Part shown: one piece after another, positions 43,997 to 55,794 of the stretch
How positions within the stretch are numbered: the stretch's first letter is position 1
Layout of the letters: the number at the start of each line of letters is the position of its first letter
Assembly: GCA_946811695.1 (NCBI GenBank)
Contig: OX328125.1
Coordinates: forward strand, 37,536,707 to 37,600,706
Source of the DNA: Gonocerus acuteangulatus
Taxonomy: Eukaryota > Arthropoda > Insecta > Hemiptera > Coreidae
DNA: 64,000 nucleotides
Direction of reading: 5' to 3'
Position numbers and translations under genes: made by a program
Notes under the pieces: generated by a model
The model's database searches: none
The model's input: only the letters and a program-made list of their open reading frames with translations
What the model was told of the DNA's origin: nothing

Positions 43997-45561
43997 TGTA
44001 TTCTAAAAAAAATTAAATACATTTTTGGTCTTAGTCGGGGCATCACCTATATCTTCACTCAAATGTTTCAAATGGAAACGATGTTTGTCCTAGTCTTAAA
44101 CGAAAATGAATCTCATAAAGAAATTCTGCCAAACTTTTTATTTCCATCCATAATTTGTCATTTCATGGATTATATTAGCCGTCGCCAACCGTAGTCAATG
44201 GTTTTTGATTGTGGAACAGAATAATGAAATATTGCTTCATAAAATTTTATTCATTGCTATAATAAAGTCTATTCATTTCTACTAAATGTCTGCAAGTGAG
44301 TTTCAATATATGACATGGGTATTGTAAATGTTTCATTTTTTTGGCAATAGGTTTTATCTATTAGAATCAGATGACCGTTTGTCTCTAAGAATGTAGAAAA
44401 ATTAAACGTCGTTTTTGTTATGTTAACTCGATTACAAAATATAGTCATGACATGTTATGACATAATTTTTGGCATCCTTTCATCTCGCCTTTTTCTACCG
44501 TATCCCACCCTTTCTTGCCTGCCGCATTGCTTCTATTTCTTCTGGAAGTGAAATTACTAAATATGAAATTGAAAGAAAGGTATGAAATTCACAATCGACA
44601 ACCTGGCAGCAACAACCGTATTTGAGGTTTAACGCAGACAACCATTGGCGATACTTATATAAATTATTAAATTATTTAAATAATAAATATTTTCCTACAG
44701 AAACTAACCATATTGATTTTTTCTGTGTCAGCTTGCCAAAAATTATAGAAAAGAGGCAAAACATCGCTTGAAGCTTTTTTTTTGCTGACCAAAGTGTGTA
44801 AATTATATTTATTAGGTAGGCGTTTTATTTTTGACCTTCCGTCTGATATAATAAGAGGTTGTAAAGAAGTAAACGTAAACAGTCGGATTACGGCAATTCG
44901 TCAAGGACAGTAAGGGGCGTAAGCCTGTACAGTTGTACCCCCCCCCTGCTGTCTTTGAGGAGTCTCCTGCCGACCTAGATGTTGGAGTCGTATAAAGGAT
45001 GAATGATAAAAGGAGCTGGAAGAAAGGTGAGACAGATTCAGAAAGAAAGATGTCACCACGGAGACAAGACAAGGCTGTGACAGGTGTGAGCGTATCCGTG
45101 AAATCAACAAGATCTTGCTCCCTGTTATATCCAGCTGAGGAGAATGTAGGACACCTTAGGAGCTGGTCTTTACCGAACGGTACTTAGCTCTGTTTGTTTG
45201 ATCTATGTAGCAGCTATCAAGATTGTGTAATCAAATATATATATTTTGGTATTATACTTGAACTAACTCTAGCCTGCTTATATAACCATTTTGTTTACAA
45301 ATCTTATCGTATTTCCAGTTTTTATTAGCATTCTAAAGTCCAACGGAGATGTCAGGTATACTTGTTTACAAGATAATCACTAGTGTTGTGGAATGGATTT
45401 AGAAATAATACCGAATAAGTTTCATCCTCACTGTACAGTTATCGAAAGACAATTTTGGATCGCATTTTGAGAACAATTTATATGTAGCAGATGACCTTCC
45501 GCCACATATAAAAATATTAGAAAAATAGGGTCACCATCTTATAATAATTTTAACATTTTAA
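43997..45561. other. no gene recognised
   Basis: AT-rich. About 44880-45180 is GC-richer with overlapping open frames of 60-86 codons on both strands and no known domain. Confidence 0.35.
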
Positions 45562-45773
45562 CTGGGGGTTATATCAGTGGTAGAGCACTCGAATAATGTT
45601 CTGGAGTTCAAATCTCGAGGGAGCCGGGAAGGATTTTATATTCTAGTGTATTCATCCGAGTATTGGACAAGGGGTCTCAGACCGTCCCTAGGCCCACCAA
45701 GATTTTAATATATTTAATGGGTAACTGCAAAGGGAAACTCAGGGGGTCGGTTTTTTTTTTTTTTTTTTTTTTT
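45562..45773 (+). mobile_element. tRNA-derived SINE (family C), diverged
   Basis: GGGTTATATCAGTGGTAGAG resembles a tRNA A-box region and CTGGAGTTCAAATCTCGAG a B box. The body (GGGTCTCAGACCGTCCCTAGG, AAAGGGAAACTCAGGGG) parallels the copy split by the BEL element (GGTCGGAGACCATCCCTGG, GACAACTCTGGGCTCCC). It ends in a T run of about 24 bases, not poly-A. Confidence 0.7.
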
Positions 45774-48374
45774 GGGCCAGGAACGCGACAGATGTAAAGT
45801 TATAAGGTCCCTCAAAATATATTAGGGAATATTTTTGACTAATTTAACAATAAAAAGCCACAATCTGACGGCAGTAACAATTATTTTTGTAGTTAATATC
45901 TAGTAGAATTTAGTGATTTATAGAGAGAAAAAAAAAATTAAACATGAAATTTTAATGAGTTTTTGACTCAAGGGAAATTACTATTTAATTGGTTTAACCG
46001 AATGAGTTACTAATGAGACCAATAAATGAGTAAGCGAGGTTGTGTGGGGGCTAATGACACAGCCCTGCGGTACGCCATGCTAAATGGAAAATATCCCCTA
46101 CTGAATGAGAAGCCGCTAGAGAATGGCGACCAGTTATTTCCTCCAGCCGAAACCAGCCATTTTCAGATCCTATCTTCATTCCTAATCCCAATTATTCCTT
46201 AGACTATGTCCAAATCTGGGAGGTTTTTAGAAATGCATCCACAATCGCCGAGAGCCGCAATCCTGTGGTGTTCCTTCATGTTAATCATCAACTCTGGCAA
46301 ACGTGCTCGCCAGAAATTACATCTCACCACTGGAAATAATAGTTTGAAAAACTAAGCAGGTTCCTCTAAGGTGGGTATTGTATTATTGAATAATTGGTTT
46401 GAAATAACCTACATAAATAATACAACAAGCTGGATACAGCGCCAATTTTCAGCGATTCTAGTGGCGGAAGTAACAGCCAATGCTCGAGCAGGTTTGGTGA
46501 CGTAATTAAATTTGAAGATAATACAGAGTAAACCCCAATTTCTAATGAGCCTATTTAGTTTATTTAAAAAAAAAAAAAAATCGTTGCCCTTATATCCCGA
46601 CGAATTATGCAACGCGTCTCGTTACAATAAAACAGAAATTACGATAGCTATGAGCAAATTAGTAATTTGTGTCCATCGTAATGCCCCTCCAGGTGGATCG
46701 ATTTCGATTGCTAACGAACTCGTTTAATCTTTTGCTAAGTGAATGCATAACATCAACTTTCGTAGAGAAAAAACAAAAACACGCCAAAACGTTTCATTAA
46801 TGAGAGGCAAGTGCTAATAACCTCAAGAACACAGGACTATACAACCTTATTGTTTTGTTTGTTTGTTTATTTGTTTTTTTTTAGGGCAAAGAACAACGTG
46901 GCTATCATTGCCCGCAAACTTATTGGATGAACGTCTGCAATGTTGGCTTATAAGATATTATATTTCCATTGATACTAAATACTATTTATTGGTGAACTCT
47001 GCGTCTAAAAAAATTCCATAACCACACCCACTTCCATACAACAATAACCATGCTGATTTCCTGGAATAGCTAAGTTCGGAGGATACTGTTCTTTGTGTAA
47101 TCGCTATTGACGCGGGACACTCATAATATAAATAAATAATAATTAGGTAATATAATATATAATATAATATAGAATAAGGGGAAGAAGTTTTTTTCTAAAA
47201 AAAAAACAAACACTTTAATGAAGAGATGAAAAGAAAAAGAAACTGAGAAGTTGAATCAGAAATGCACGGAACTATATAATTTATCACAAAACCTTAAAAT
47301 TAAACTCTATAGAAATGTGAGTTTTTCCCTTTATAATTTATTTGTTTTTAAGAGCCCGCTAATGTGCGATTTACTCTTTTCAACGTTGGTTAATGGATAG
47401 GTCAACAGGTCAGTTTTTTTGTCAAAGTTGTGTTACTTCCTCACTGAAGATTAACAGATCACATAAGTGACATGATTTGGGTTACATATAGTCTTCTATA
47501 GAGAACTCATGGAAGATGTGAATAAATGTAAAATGGGTAATAATTGTGTTTAAAAAATCTATAAAACTATCATTTCAAAGATTTAAGCACTCCTCTAATT
47601 TGTTGTTATTGTTCAGAGAAAACTAAACTAATAATGGAGGATGAGTGCCATGCAGATACAACACGAACTAAGGCCAACCTCTCAACAATTCTCACATTTC
47701 ATCAAAGATCCTCTTCACTTTAATGAAATGTAATTTGATGTCACATGATCTAGGGAGAAGATAGGACAATTGGAATTTTCTCAATGCCAAATAAAATATT
47801 GCGGTTTGTTTACATGGTCACTTCCAGCTTTTATATCACTATTCTAAAAAAAAAAAAATATTTTCCGAACAATTTTGAACGAATTAATACCCAGAATGAA
47901 TAAAAAGAAATTCTCAGAATGGAAGCATCTTGGAAATGAAAGAATAACTGTAGAAAATTGAAGATAAAAGCAATGTATGCTCCGTATACATGATTTCTAC
48001 CGCACGAAGCAATTTACACAGTGCCTTGGGCATGTATTTTCCATTGCTAGGAGTACACTCCCAGCAAAGGAGATGTGTGGACGGTCCGGAGATGGCTGGA
48101 ATCTTGCCAAGAAGATGGCTGCTTTGTTTCAGCCAAGTTTCCCACGGCGTAGTAATACATTTAATCAATCTGACAAAGGCTTAAACAAAACAATTTCTTA
48201 TTTCTGCTCTCCATTGGGTAGATATTATTCTATTGTTCGGGTGAATTTTGGATCGTTAATAACGTTACGCGCACTCTCCTATCACGACGGGCTGAGTTTT
48301 CATGATTACCAATTGACCTACTCGCAGAAACTACAGTTCAGCGTAAGTCTTTTCCGAAATATCAAGGACACATC
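45774..48374. other. no gene recognised; possible RT scrap
   Basis: Mostly AT-rich. On the minus strand near 46032-46075 a short reading GVPQGCVISP resembles an RT palm motif, but no flanking motifs were found. About 48000-48160 is GC-richer, open on both strands, without recognised domains. Confidence 0.3.
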
Positions 48375-48490
48375 CATGGGCACCTAAAAGTAATCGTGGT
48401 CTTCCTCCCTCATCAAGGCATTTAGTGCTGAAGAAGGTTGAAAAAAAAAACATCCCAAGACGTTCGACAAATATAGTATAGGGTTTTTTT
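48375..48490 (+). mobile_element. diverged PLE repeat fragment
   Basis: CCATGGGCACCTAAAAGTAA, GGCATTTAGTGCTGAAGAAG and AAGACGTTCGACAAATATAG match the 20325/27785 subfamily in order. The ribozyme-like stem is replaced by an A run. Confidence 0.65.
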
Positions 48491-48639
48491 TCTTCAAAAT
48501 TCCAAATGCCATCTTATCCTTCGCATGTTATCTAAATGCTATTGAACAAATGCGTTCTGCTGGGATAAACGAAGTTTACGTACTTCAGTAAGTACGATCA
48601 AATAGGTGTTTAACATATGCAAGTAATATGCCACACAGA

Positions 48640-48760
48640 CTCCAAAGATTTCACAGCAAAGTATGTTCCATTCAAGATTCTGGGGTCGTCAGCCTATACT
48701 CAATCACCCATGTTCTCTCTCCACCGAGGTGACTTAGAAGTCAGTGGTCAGACAAATGTT
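48640..48760 (+). pseudogene. old Jockey ORF2 C-terminal scrap
   Basis: Reading with one stop gives RFHSKVCSIQDSGVVS then VLSPPR and SQWSDK. These line up with RFHPKLSAHQNPEVLS, PLSPPRRLKRHWPRD of the copy at 10732. It is decayed; no tail or TSD is visible. Confidence 0.55.
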
Positions 48761-48790
48761 GCACAAAAAGGAAGAAAAGGGGAGTGTTAA

Positions 48791-49957
48791 CATTATCTAT
48801 TTTCTAAGCAATCAGGTTCAACCATTTCTATGGTTCTCAGGATTCTCATTAATTCAACCCATTGATGCAGCAAAACAGATATTATGAGGCTCCTTTGAAT
48901 GTCATAAATAGATATAGCTTTTATTCCTGGACGATCAACTTCGGTGTTATTCCGCCCTTTCAGTGGTTTGGTCTTTGACCATTTGTCTGTCGATCGGTTC
49001 TGGTTCCTCCGCAACTCTATTTAGTAATTTCTTCTTATTTTTATTTTATGTATTATACTTTATCAAATGGGTTGGTAAGCTTTAATACTTCCGCCCATTT
49101 GTCCATCTGCTCTGAGTCCTGTAAGAGTGCTGATGTATGTAACTCGCCGCATATCAGGAACTCCAAAATATCTGCTGAATATTGAGCGGTACTCCAAGAT
49201 GTGGCGGATAGTAAGTTCAATGCCATTTAAACGTCTTCAGACATCGACATTCATCCATGATGATATCATGATATCAGTACATCATCACTTTACACAATGT
49301 ATGCTTATGCAGTAAACATCTTTCAACAAATAATTTATTAAAGAAAACATAATTACTATTTACACTGAAAGCACTCCTAAACAAATATTGATAATTTTGA
49401 TGGTATAAAAAAGCAAAATGAATAAGAGTGAGTTAGTGAACCATAAATTCTAAATCTAAATAAAAATAAGGAACTATGCTTGAAGAGATACATGAGACGA
49501 GGAGTTACTTATATTTATGATCTTTTATAAGATAACTGGATACAACTTCAGAGGGAAACCGAGCTCTTTACGATTACATTGGTAGATCAAAGGTCCGAGA
49601 GTAGTTACTCTAGATTTAAAAGGACATAAATAAACATTTTTATATGACTCCTGTCACAACTTGAGGAAAGATTTCACATTAGAAACTAAAAGAAACGGGA
49701 GTCGAAGTTTAGATATATGGGTTATAAACTTAGGGCATAAAATGTATATGTATATAATTTTTAATGAAACTAAGAAATAATTGTTGACATTAAGTTAGGG
49801 TTTGAATAGGAACAGACGCGTAACGCAATTTTATGACGGCTCATATCTTCACCGATCCTAAGTACAAGATGAAAAATTGCTTTTGTTAAAGTATATTTTC
49901 CTGTGCCGGCCCAGAGTGAGGAGGGCGCAGTGAAGCGTAATTAACGTAAACATACTT
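48791..49957. other. no gene recognised
   Basis: AT-rich sequence with short ORFs lacking recognisable domains. Confidence 0.35.
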
Positions 49958-49986
49958 TGGTAGGCTAAATGGTAGAACACACCACT
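49958..49986 (+). mobile_element. SINE-C head, left part, split by BEL insertion
   Basis: GGTAGGCTAAATGGTAGAAC followed by ACACCACT is a tRNA-like A-box region. Its continuation is at 56420 on the far side of the BEL/Pao element. CCACT (49982-49986) is the TSD. Confidence 0.75.
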
Positions 49987-50610
49987 TGTTTACGATTTTG
50001 GTCACTCTACCATTTTTTATATGGTTTAGAGTGGACCACTGACGGTGAAGGACTGCAGAGATTTGTACATAGGTTGAATTTAAAATCAGGATTTATTTTG
50101 GCAAATATAATTAATTAGATGGGGGTGCAAGGCCAAAAGCAGGAACATATTTATTGTTATTGGGTTAGTTAAATTTTGGATTATGATAAATGATGAGTTG
50201 CTGCTGATGGTTGAACTGTTGAATGGTTTTGCTGGATCTTCATAAATGATAAATTAAGAGAGGTACCTGGTGTCCTGACGATTATGTGTTTAAGCATGAT
50301 GTATAAGCCCTGTAATGTGCTGCATTTTCTTCTTGCTTCTCCAAATCATGGTGGGCTGGCTAACACCATGTCCTGCTCCCTTAGCTCGGCCTGGGTGGCT
50401 TAGATGTTTACTCCTCCATCATTGGTGTGTAAAACTTGGGGAGAGAAAAAAAGATGCTCCACACTTTGTCTGCTTGGCGACTATATCTTCCCAACTTGTC
50501 TTTGCGTGCAGTTCGTACTGCCGCGGGCAAGTAGTTCCCGGGCACACCGCTAGGTGGCAGCACCTCACGGGGTAGACTTCTTACATATAATGAGCGGAGT
50601 GAAGCGAACA
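49987..50610 (-). repeat. BEL 3' LTR
   Basis: 624 bp, starting TG and ending CA on both strands. It matches 55795-56419 throughout by eye, with a one-base length difference at the U5 end. Confidence 0.95.
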
Positions 50611-50622
50611 AACCGCCCACCT
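50611..50622 (-). promoter_or_regulatory. candidate polypurine tract
   Basis: On the minus strand AGGTGGGCGGTT lies immediately before the 3' LTR, where plus-strand DNA synthesis should be primed. It is purine-rich but imperfect. Confidence 0.5.
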
Positions 50623-50905
50623 AAATTAGTTTAAGCTAATTTACAATACAAAAAATAAAAATAGAAAATATTACAAGGGTGCGTACAAGTTGGTTCAACC
50701 TACAAACAACACAGAAATGAAAAAGAGTAAATAAACAAAAATACAATAATGAGGGTAAAAAACTTCTAATGTATGTGGCGTTGAATAGGTGTACCAAATA
50801 CAAATTGAAACTACTTCCAAAAAAAAAATGTTTAAAATAAGGACAAAGTAAACAAATTCCATAATGAAAAAGAATAACGAAAACAAAAGAGCCAAACTTG
50901 GATAT

Positions 50906-51120
50906 TCAACTAGCTGAACGATCTTCCGTTTCAGCGAGAAATAAAGGAACAAGGAACGTAACTGCCCTAGTTAAAGTCTTGCCGGTGGGGGTTAGGACAT
51001 CCACAACGCGAATGATTCCGTCGCGACCAGGGTAGGTGGATGTGACTCTTCCTACGGGCCATTGTCCTAGAAGTGGTCTTCTTTCCACAAGGATCACGAG
51101 GTATCCCAATTTGATGATGG
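50906..51120 (-). pseudogene. C-terminal integrase tail (DUF5641-like), out of frame
   Basis: In a different frame from the main ORF the minus strand reads IIKLGYLVILVERRPLLGQW, then PVGRVTSTYPGRDGIIRVVDVL and VTFLVPL. This is the conserved C-terminal domain of BEL/Pao polyproteins that follows the integrase core. It abuts the zinc-binding remnant at about 51130, so the catalytic core between them has been deleted and the frame lost. Confidence 0.85.
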
Positions 51121-54100
51121 GTTGAAATCATCCTGGGTGAATTCTTCAATCTGCCGCCCACCCTGAGGATCCCCTGTTCATCGAAGAAAGGTGAAATGTG
51201 GACATAATCTGTCCCCTTTTTCATCGAGGCATCCTTGTGCAACTGTTGTGGCATTGATGTGAACTTCAAAGGAGATACTTTGGTTTTGCCTTTGACAAAC
51301 GAGACCTTGACTTCGCCATCTGAGCTCATGGAGTGCAAGTATAAAGCAGCGCTGTATCCCTTGGATGATGCATCACAGAAGCCAACTAAGAGGCGAACAG
51401 CTAGGGGTTCAGTGATGTATCGTGGAATCGAGATAGAAGACAGGACTAGCCAATCGGTTGTAAGTTCCATCCAGGCAGCTTGGAGATCGTGTGGGAGTTC
51501 TTCGTCCCAGTCGGTCTTCGCTTTCCAGACCTCTTGGAGCAATGACTTGGCGATGAAGACTACAGGAGCAAGCAGTCCAAGTGGGTCAAAGATATGCGAT
51601 ATTGACGACAGCATGTGCCGTTTAGTGACCGGACAAGGATGAGGGGGTTTGACCGAATAGGAAAAGGAATCATTAGATGAACGCCAAAGTAGACCTAATA
51701 TTTTGGTGGAGTCGTCGATTCTGATGGCTACAGATTCGCTATGTTGTTCTTTGGCAGGAAGAAGCATCGGTTCGGTCGAAGCCCACTTGCTTAGGGTAAA
51801 TCCGCCTTTTGCGAATAAACAGCATAACTGGTTTTGAAGTAGAAGGGCTTCTTCTAAAGTGTCAGCTCCGCTGCACAGGTCGTCAACGTAGCAGTTCTCT
51901 AAAACGCGACTTGCGGCAAAGGGGAATTCTGACCCATGGACTTCTACAAGTCGCCTCACGGTTCGAAGAGCTTGATATGCGCTTGACTTAAGCCCATACG
52001 TTACGGTATTGAGCTCCATTGTCTGAATTGCCTTGTTGGGTGAATCGCGCCACAGGATGTGCCGGAATTTTCTGTCTTTTTCGTTAAGGACAACTTGGCG
52101 ATACATCTTAACCATGTCCGCACATAGAGGAATGGCATAGAGGCGAAAACGGATCAGAATGTTGCACAAATATTCTTTTAGCTTGGGTCCCGATAGGAGT
52201 GCGTCATTGAGACTGTAACCTGATGACGAAGGGCATGACGCATCGAAAACTACCCTCAGCTTCATGTCGCCGTGGGGGCCCTCCTGCCAAACGCCATGGT
52301 GAGGGATGAGATACGAGGACTTAGTTGTTGCAGGAGACATGTGTCCGAGGTCCCTGTATTCCTGCATGAATTCGGAATATTTATGAAAAAACGCGGGATC
52401 CTTTCGGAATCTAGTTTCCAGAGCGTAGAAACGGCGGTATGCAATATCTCTGTTGTCGCCGATCGGGACGCCTTCCTTGAAGGGCAGTCTCGCTATAAAT
52501 CGTCCCTCGTCATCTCGAGAAAGTGTCTTCGAGTAAAATTCCTCGCAATAGGCATCTTCGGGGTCGGTTCGGTCAACAGGTTTGGGCTCTTCGATCTCCC
52601 AAAACAACTTCATGTCATCCTCAATTGAATGATGCCTTTCGATAAAGAATGAGTGATGAGAGCTAGAGGGATGATCAGTCAGTGTGCCGGTGACAACGAG
52701 TCCGAATGTGGTGGGCAACAATGACAAACCATCGATGTCAGAGGGTTTAGATGCGCCTGAGATTATTTGATGGAAGACATCTCCTCCTAAGAGTATATCG
52801 ATAGATTTAGACTCTCCAAATTGGTGATCGGCCAAGGGTAAATCCATTAGCTTGCTAGAAAGCGATGTTGGCAGACTTGCGTTGGGCAAATTCGATGTGA
52901 TGTGGTCAATGACCAACGGGGATACCTTCAACTCTTTGTCTCCAACGAGTGGGCGTAAAACGCAGTGTGTGGATCCTTTTACTAGGTGCGCTGGTAGGGT
53001 TGATCCTGCGAGGCTTGTGATGGAAACCTTGGAAGGGCAAATCTTAGCACCTATCTTCTTTGCAAGAGAGGAGGTCATAAAGGTGTTTTGACTGCCTGAG
53101 TCGAGGAGAGCGTGTGCGGTGTGGAAATCACCTCTTGAACCTCTAATCAAAGTGCGCACGGTTCCGAGGAGTACGGTGCTCCTTGAGCATGATTTCTGGG
53201 CTGAGCCAAAACCGATGAAGGACTTGTCTTGAGTGTCTGCAACTGGAGATTGTCTTTTGTCATGAGCTGGTTCTTCATCCTTGGTGACTCCACGATCATC
53301 TCGATGGATCAGTGAGTGGTGTTTACTCCTGCAGTAGATGCAGCGAAATTTGGAAAGGCAGTTTCCAACTCTGTGCCCTTTTCTTAAACAATTGAAGCAC
53401 ACCTTCCAAGAACGAATTATCGAAGCCCGTTGTTCTACAGGAAGTTTTTTAAATCTTTCGCACTTCGCACAGGTGTGGGCGCCTTGGCAGAAAAGGCATT
53501 GAACGGGCTTAGGACTGGTTTCTCGGGACTTAGAACTTTGAGAATCCGAGGAATCGCTGCTGGTGTGAAATGAAACCGCCTTATACCGCGGGGAGTTTCT
53601 GTTGGGGCGGCTAACGCTAGAGTTCGAGGAGGACCTACTACTTGAGCCTGTTCCTGATACATCCTCCGACATCTTGAGGGCGAGTTTCCTTTGGCGAATG
53701 AATGTTATTACGTCCTCAGTTTTCGGAAGGTCCTTGCTGGACTCTCGAGATAATTCGAATTGTTTCCTCGTTTCAGCGTCAAGAGCGCGCAGGGCTAATG
53801 TGGACAATATGAATTCGCAAGGATTCTCGAGTTTGAGAGCGTTAAAGGCCTCGATACTATCAGCAACGCCTGTAAGAAACCTATCATATTTCTGCTGTTC
53901 CGATTTGGCAGAGGTAACTTCACAATCCACGATGCGATGAACTAGAAGACGAGCTAATACTCGAGGGTTGTCATAGGTCTTTGTTACCTTCTCCCAAGCT
54001 TGATCGTAGGACTCATCCGCGATGGTGAAATTGGAAACTAATGACGCGGATTCTCCTTTGAGAGCTGCTATCAGATAATGAAATTTCTCAATTTTGCTGA

Positions 54101-54617
54101 GAGATTTGCGATCGTGTATCATGGAGCGGAACGTGTCTCTGAAGTGGGTCCATTGCAGAAGGTCACCTGAAAAAGTGGGAATTGGGATCTTATCGAGCTC
54201 GGGACCGCGGGAGGTCATTGTTCGCAATTCGGTTTTTTCAGCTTTCCTTAAAGAGTCGCGGTCCTTGAGGGAGAGTAGAATGGCTTTAGCAGCGATAATT
54301 TCAGACCGTAGCTTGCTGTATACCGCATCCCAATCTTTATTAGGGAAAATATCGCTTTCTCCCAAAAGCAGATGTAGTGAGTCGCGTTTGTCCCATGTGC
54401 AGCAGAATTCCTCCCACTCTTCCTTCGCGACGAGATATCTTGCCTCGAAGCTGCGTATGTCGTCATCTGCGATATCGTTCAATGTAATGTCGCCAATTCC
54501 AATGATGTTGCGCCTTAAAAGGCGCATTTTGCGTTCAAGTGCGTTGGCTTGATTAAGATAATCAGAGGATTTCGTCGTTTGACGCCTTTGAGCGTCTTGA
54601 TCTTCAGGCATATTCAA
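50967..54617 (-). CDS. BEL/Pao Gag-Pol polyprotein, internally deleted
   Basis: 1216 residues from ATG 54617. A DUF1759-type Gag region (about 120-310, KIPIPTFSGDLLQW) is followed by a Ser-rich linker and zinc knuckles (374-437; CFNCLRKGHRVGNC at 407-420). The aspartic protease has LLDSGSQNTF (504-513). RT starts near 780 (LRVVFDASC), with catalytic YVDD at 910-913 and KILGLLWR at 972. The RNase H start is GFCDASSKGYSAALY (1079-1093). After about K1118 the sequence jumps to the integrase zinc-binding region (LHKDASMKKG...ILRVGGRLKNS, 1126-1160), then runs out of frame to a stop. A typical BEL/Pao Pol is several hundred residues longer. The first junction is near 51264, the second near 51130. 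No stop or frameshift occurs before the deletions, so Gag, protease and RT may still be made. Confidence 0.95.
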   Translation of the reverse strand: MNMPEDQDAQRRQTTKSSDYLNQANALERKMRLLRRNIIGIGDITLNDIADDDIRSFEARYLVAKEEWEEFCCTWDKRDSLHLLLGESDIFPNKDWDAVYSKLRSEIIAAKAILLSLKDRDSLRKAEKTELRTMTSRGPELDKIPIPTFSGDLLQWTHFRDTFRSMIHDRKSLSKIEKFHYLIAALKGESASLVSNFTIADESYDQAWEKVTKTYDNPRVLARLLVHRIVDCEVTSAKSEQQKYDRFLTGVADSIEAFNALKLENPCEFILSTLALRALDAETRKQFELSRESSKDLPKTEDVITFIRQRKLALKMSEDVSGTGSSSRSSSNSSVSRPNRNSPRYKAVSFHTSSDSSDSQSSKSRETSPKPVQCLFCQGAHTCAKCERFKKLPVEQRASIIRSWKVCFNCLRKGHRVGNCLSKFRCIYCRSKHHSLIHRDDRGVTKDEEPAHDKRQSPVADTQDKSFIGFGSAQKSCSRSTVLLGTVRTLIRGSRGDFHTAHALLDSGSQNTFMTSSLAKKIGAKICPSKVSITSLAGSTLPAHLVKGSTHCVLRPLVGDKELKVSPLVIDHITSNLPNASLPTSLSSKLMDLPLADHQFGESKSIDILLGGDVFHQIISGASKPSDIDGLSLLPTTFGLVVTGTLTDHPSSSHHSFFIERHHSIEDDMKLFWEIEEPKPVDRTDPEDAYCEEFYSKTLSRDDEGRFIARLPFKEGVPIGDNRDIAYRRFYALETRFRKDPAFFHKYSEFMQEYRDLGHMSPATTKSSYLIPHHGVWQEGPHGDMKLRVVFDASCPSSSGYSLNDALLSGPKLKEYLCNILIRFRLYAIPLCADMVKMYRQVVLNEKDRKFRHILWRDSPNKAIQTMELNTVTYGLKSSAYQALRTVRRLVEVHGSEFPFAASRVLENCYVDDLCSGADTLEEALLLQNQLCCLFAKGGFTLSKWASTEPMLLPAKEQHSESVAIRIDDSTKILGLLWRSSNDSFSYSVKPPHPCPVTKRHMLSSISHIFDPLGLLAPVVFIAKSLLQEVWKAKTDWDEELPHDLQAAWMELTTDWLVLSSISIPRYITEPLAVRLLVGFCDASSKGYSAALYLHSMSSDGEVKVSFVKGKTKVSPLKFTSMPQQLHKDASMKKGTDYVHISPFFDEQGILRVGGRLKNSPRMISTHHQIGIPRDPCGKKTTSRTMARRKSHIHLPWSRRNHSRCGCPNPHRQDFN

Positions 54618-55640
54618 AACAAAAACAAAGCAGCCAACCAGATCGAGCAGGAGCGGAGCAAGGAGTTAGCCAAACAAATAAAAGAATGAGAACAATAGAG
54701 CTAAAGGAAGAAGCAAGGATATAAATAGAGATAGAAAATTTTCAGGTACCAATAAGAACAACAAAATAAATAAAAACTTGAGAAGAGAACGGGCTGAGCA
54801 GACGAAACATTAAACAGAGTAAGATGATTGGATTACATTAATACAACAGGCTAAGCTTAAGTCAATAAAACCATTAAAATAATCAAAAGCATTTAAAACA
54901 CATCATACATAAGGTGACTGTCACGAAAAGAAACCAAGGAGAGTGTGACGTCACGAGAGCGGGGTCACTGTAACTAGACTTGATAACTACTACCTCTATG
55001 GACTGAGTCTAGGTGGAGAAACAGCTAGCTGAGCGAAGCCTCCCTAGTTTGAGAAAACCATGAGGATCAGTCACAGTGGAAGAAGAATTGTGTTTTAAAT
55101 AGGTGTTTATGTGTGGAATAACAAATGAATTGACTTTATGTGAATTAATAATAATACCTGTGTGATACATATCTAGAAAATAAAGATATAAATGATATTT
55201 ATGAGAATCTTATTGTCTACCCAGATCATTAATAAATGATTGAAGAACATATTGTGATTCAATTAAAAATATAAAGAATAAAATCTATAAGGTAATTGAG
55301 AGATAAACATGAGACAATAATATGAATAATTTAATAATGTAATAGAATGTAAGTTCTCATGTTGGGCTAATGTCAATTACTTGAGTTAAATATGTCTTCA
55401 AACATTTACAGAAATTATTTAAACATTAAAATAGTCTAAGCAACACATTTGAAAAATGATCAAGTCTGATTTGGATCATGAAGTGAATTTTTAAACTGAT
55501 TAGTTCATGATAATTAATACAAAATGGTATAGACTTGATGTGATTGAAAATAATAATATTTGATAGCAATTAATTCATAAATCCATATCAATATATTTTT
55601 TATTGCCTGAATATAAGACTATTTTTACCAAAATTATGTA
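54618..55640 (-). other. BEL leader, non-coding
   Basis: About 1 kb between the primer-site repeats and the gag ATG. It is AT-rich with no ORF of note, and probably holds packaging signals, by analogy with other LTR elements. Confidence 0.6.
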
Positions 55641-55794
55641 ACTGATACAGATCTCTGCCCGTGGGACCATGTTTATGATTTACTGGTACAGATCTCTGCC
55701 CGGAGGACCATGTTTATGATTTACTGGTACAGATCTCTGCCCGGAGGACCATGTGTTTTTGATATACTGGTACAGATCTCTGCCCGGAGGACCA
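55641..55794 (-). repeat. tandem 41-43-bp repeats, each with a putative primer-binding site
   Basis: Units lie at 55641-55681, 55682-55722, 55723-55765 and a partial one at 55766-55794. Each contains on the minus strand TGGTCCTCCGGGCAGAGATC (the first unit slightly changed). The unit next to the 5' LTR starts TGG directly after the terminal CA, the position of a primer-binding site; the matching tRNA is not identified. Each unit also contains GTAAATCA, equal to the last bases of the 5' LTR. The array therefore looks like repeated copying of the U5-end/primer-site junction. Confidence 0.88.

Noticed and set aside
46032..46075. GVPQGC-like RT motif on the minus strand
   Set aside because: Only about ten residues; no upstream or downstream RT motif could be read, so it is not listed as a gene fragment.
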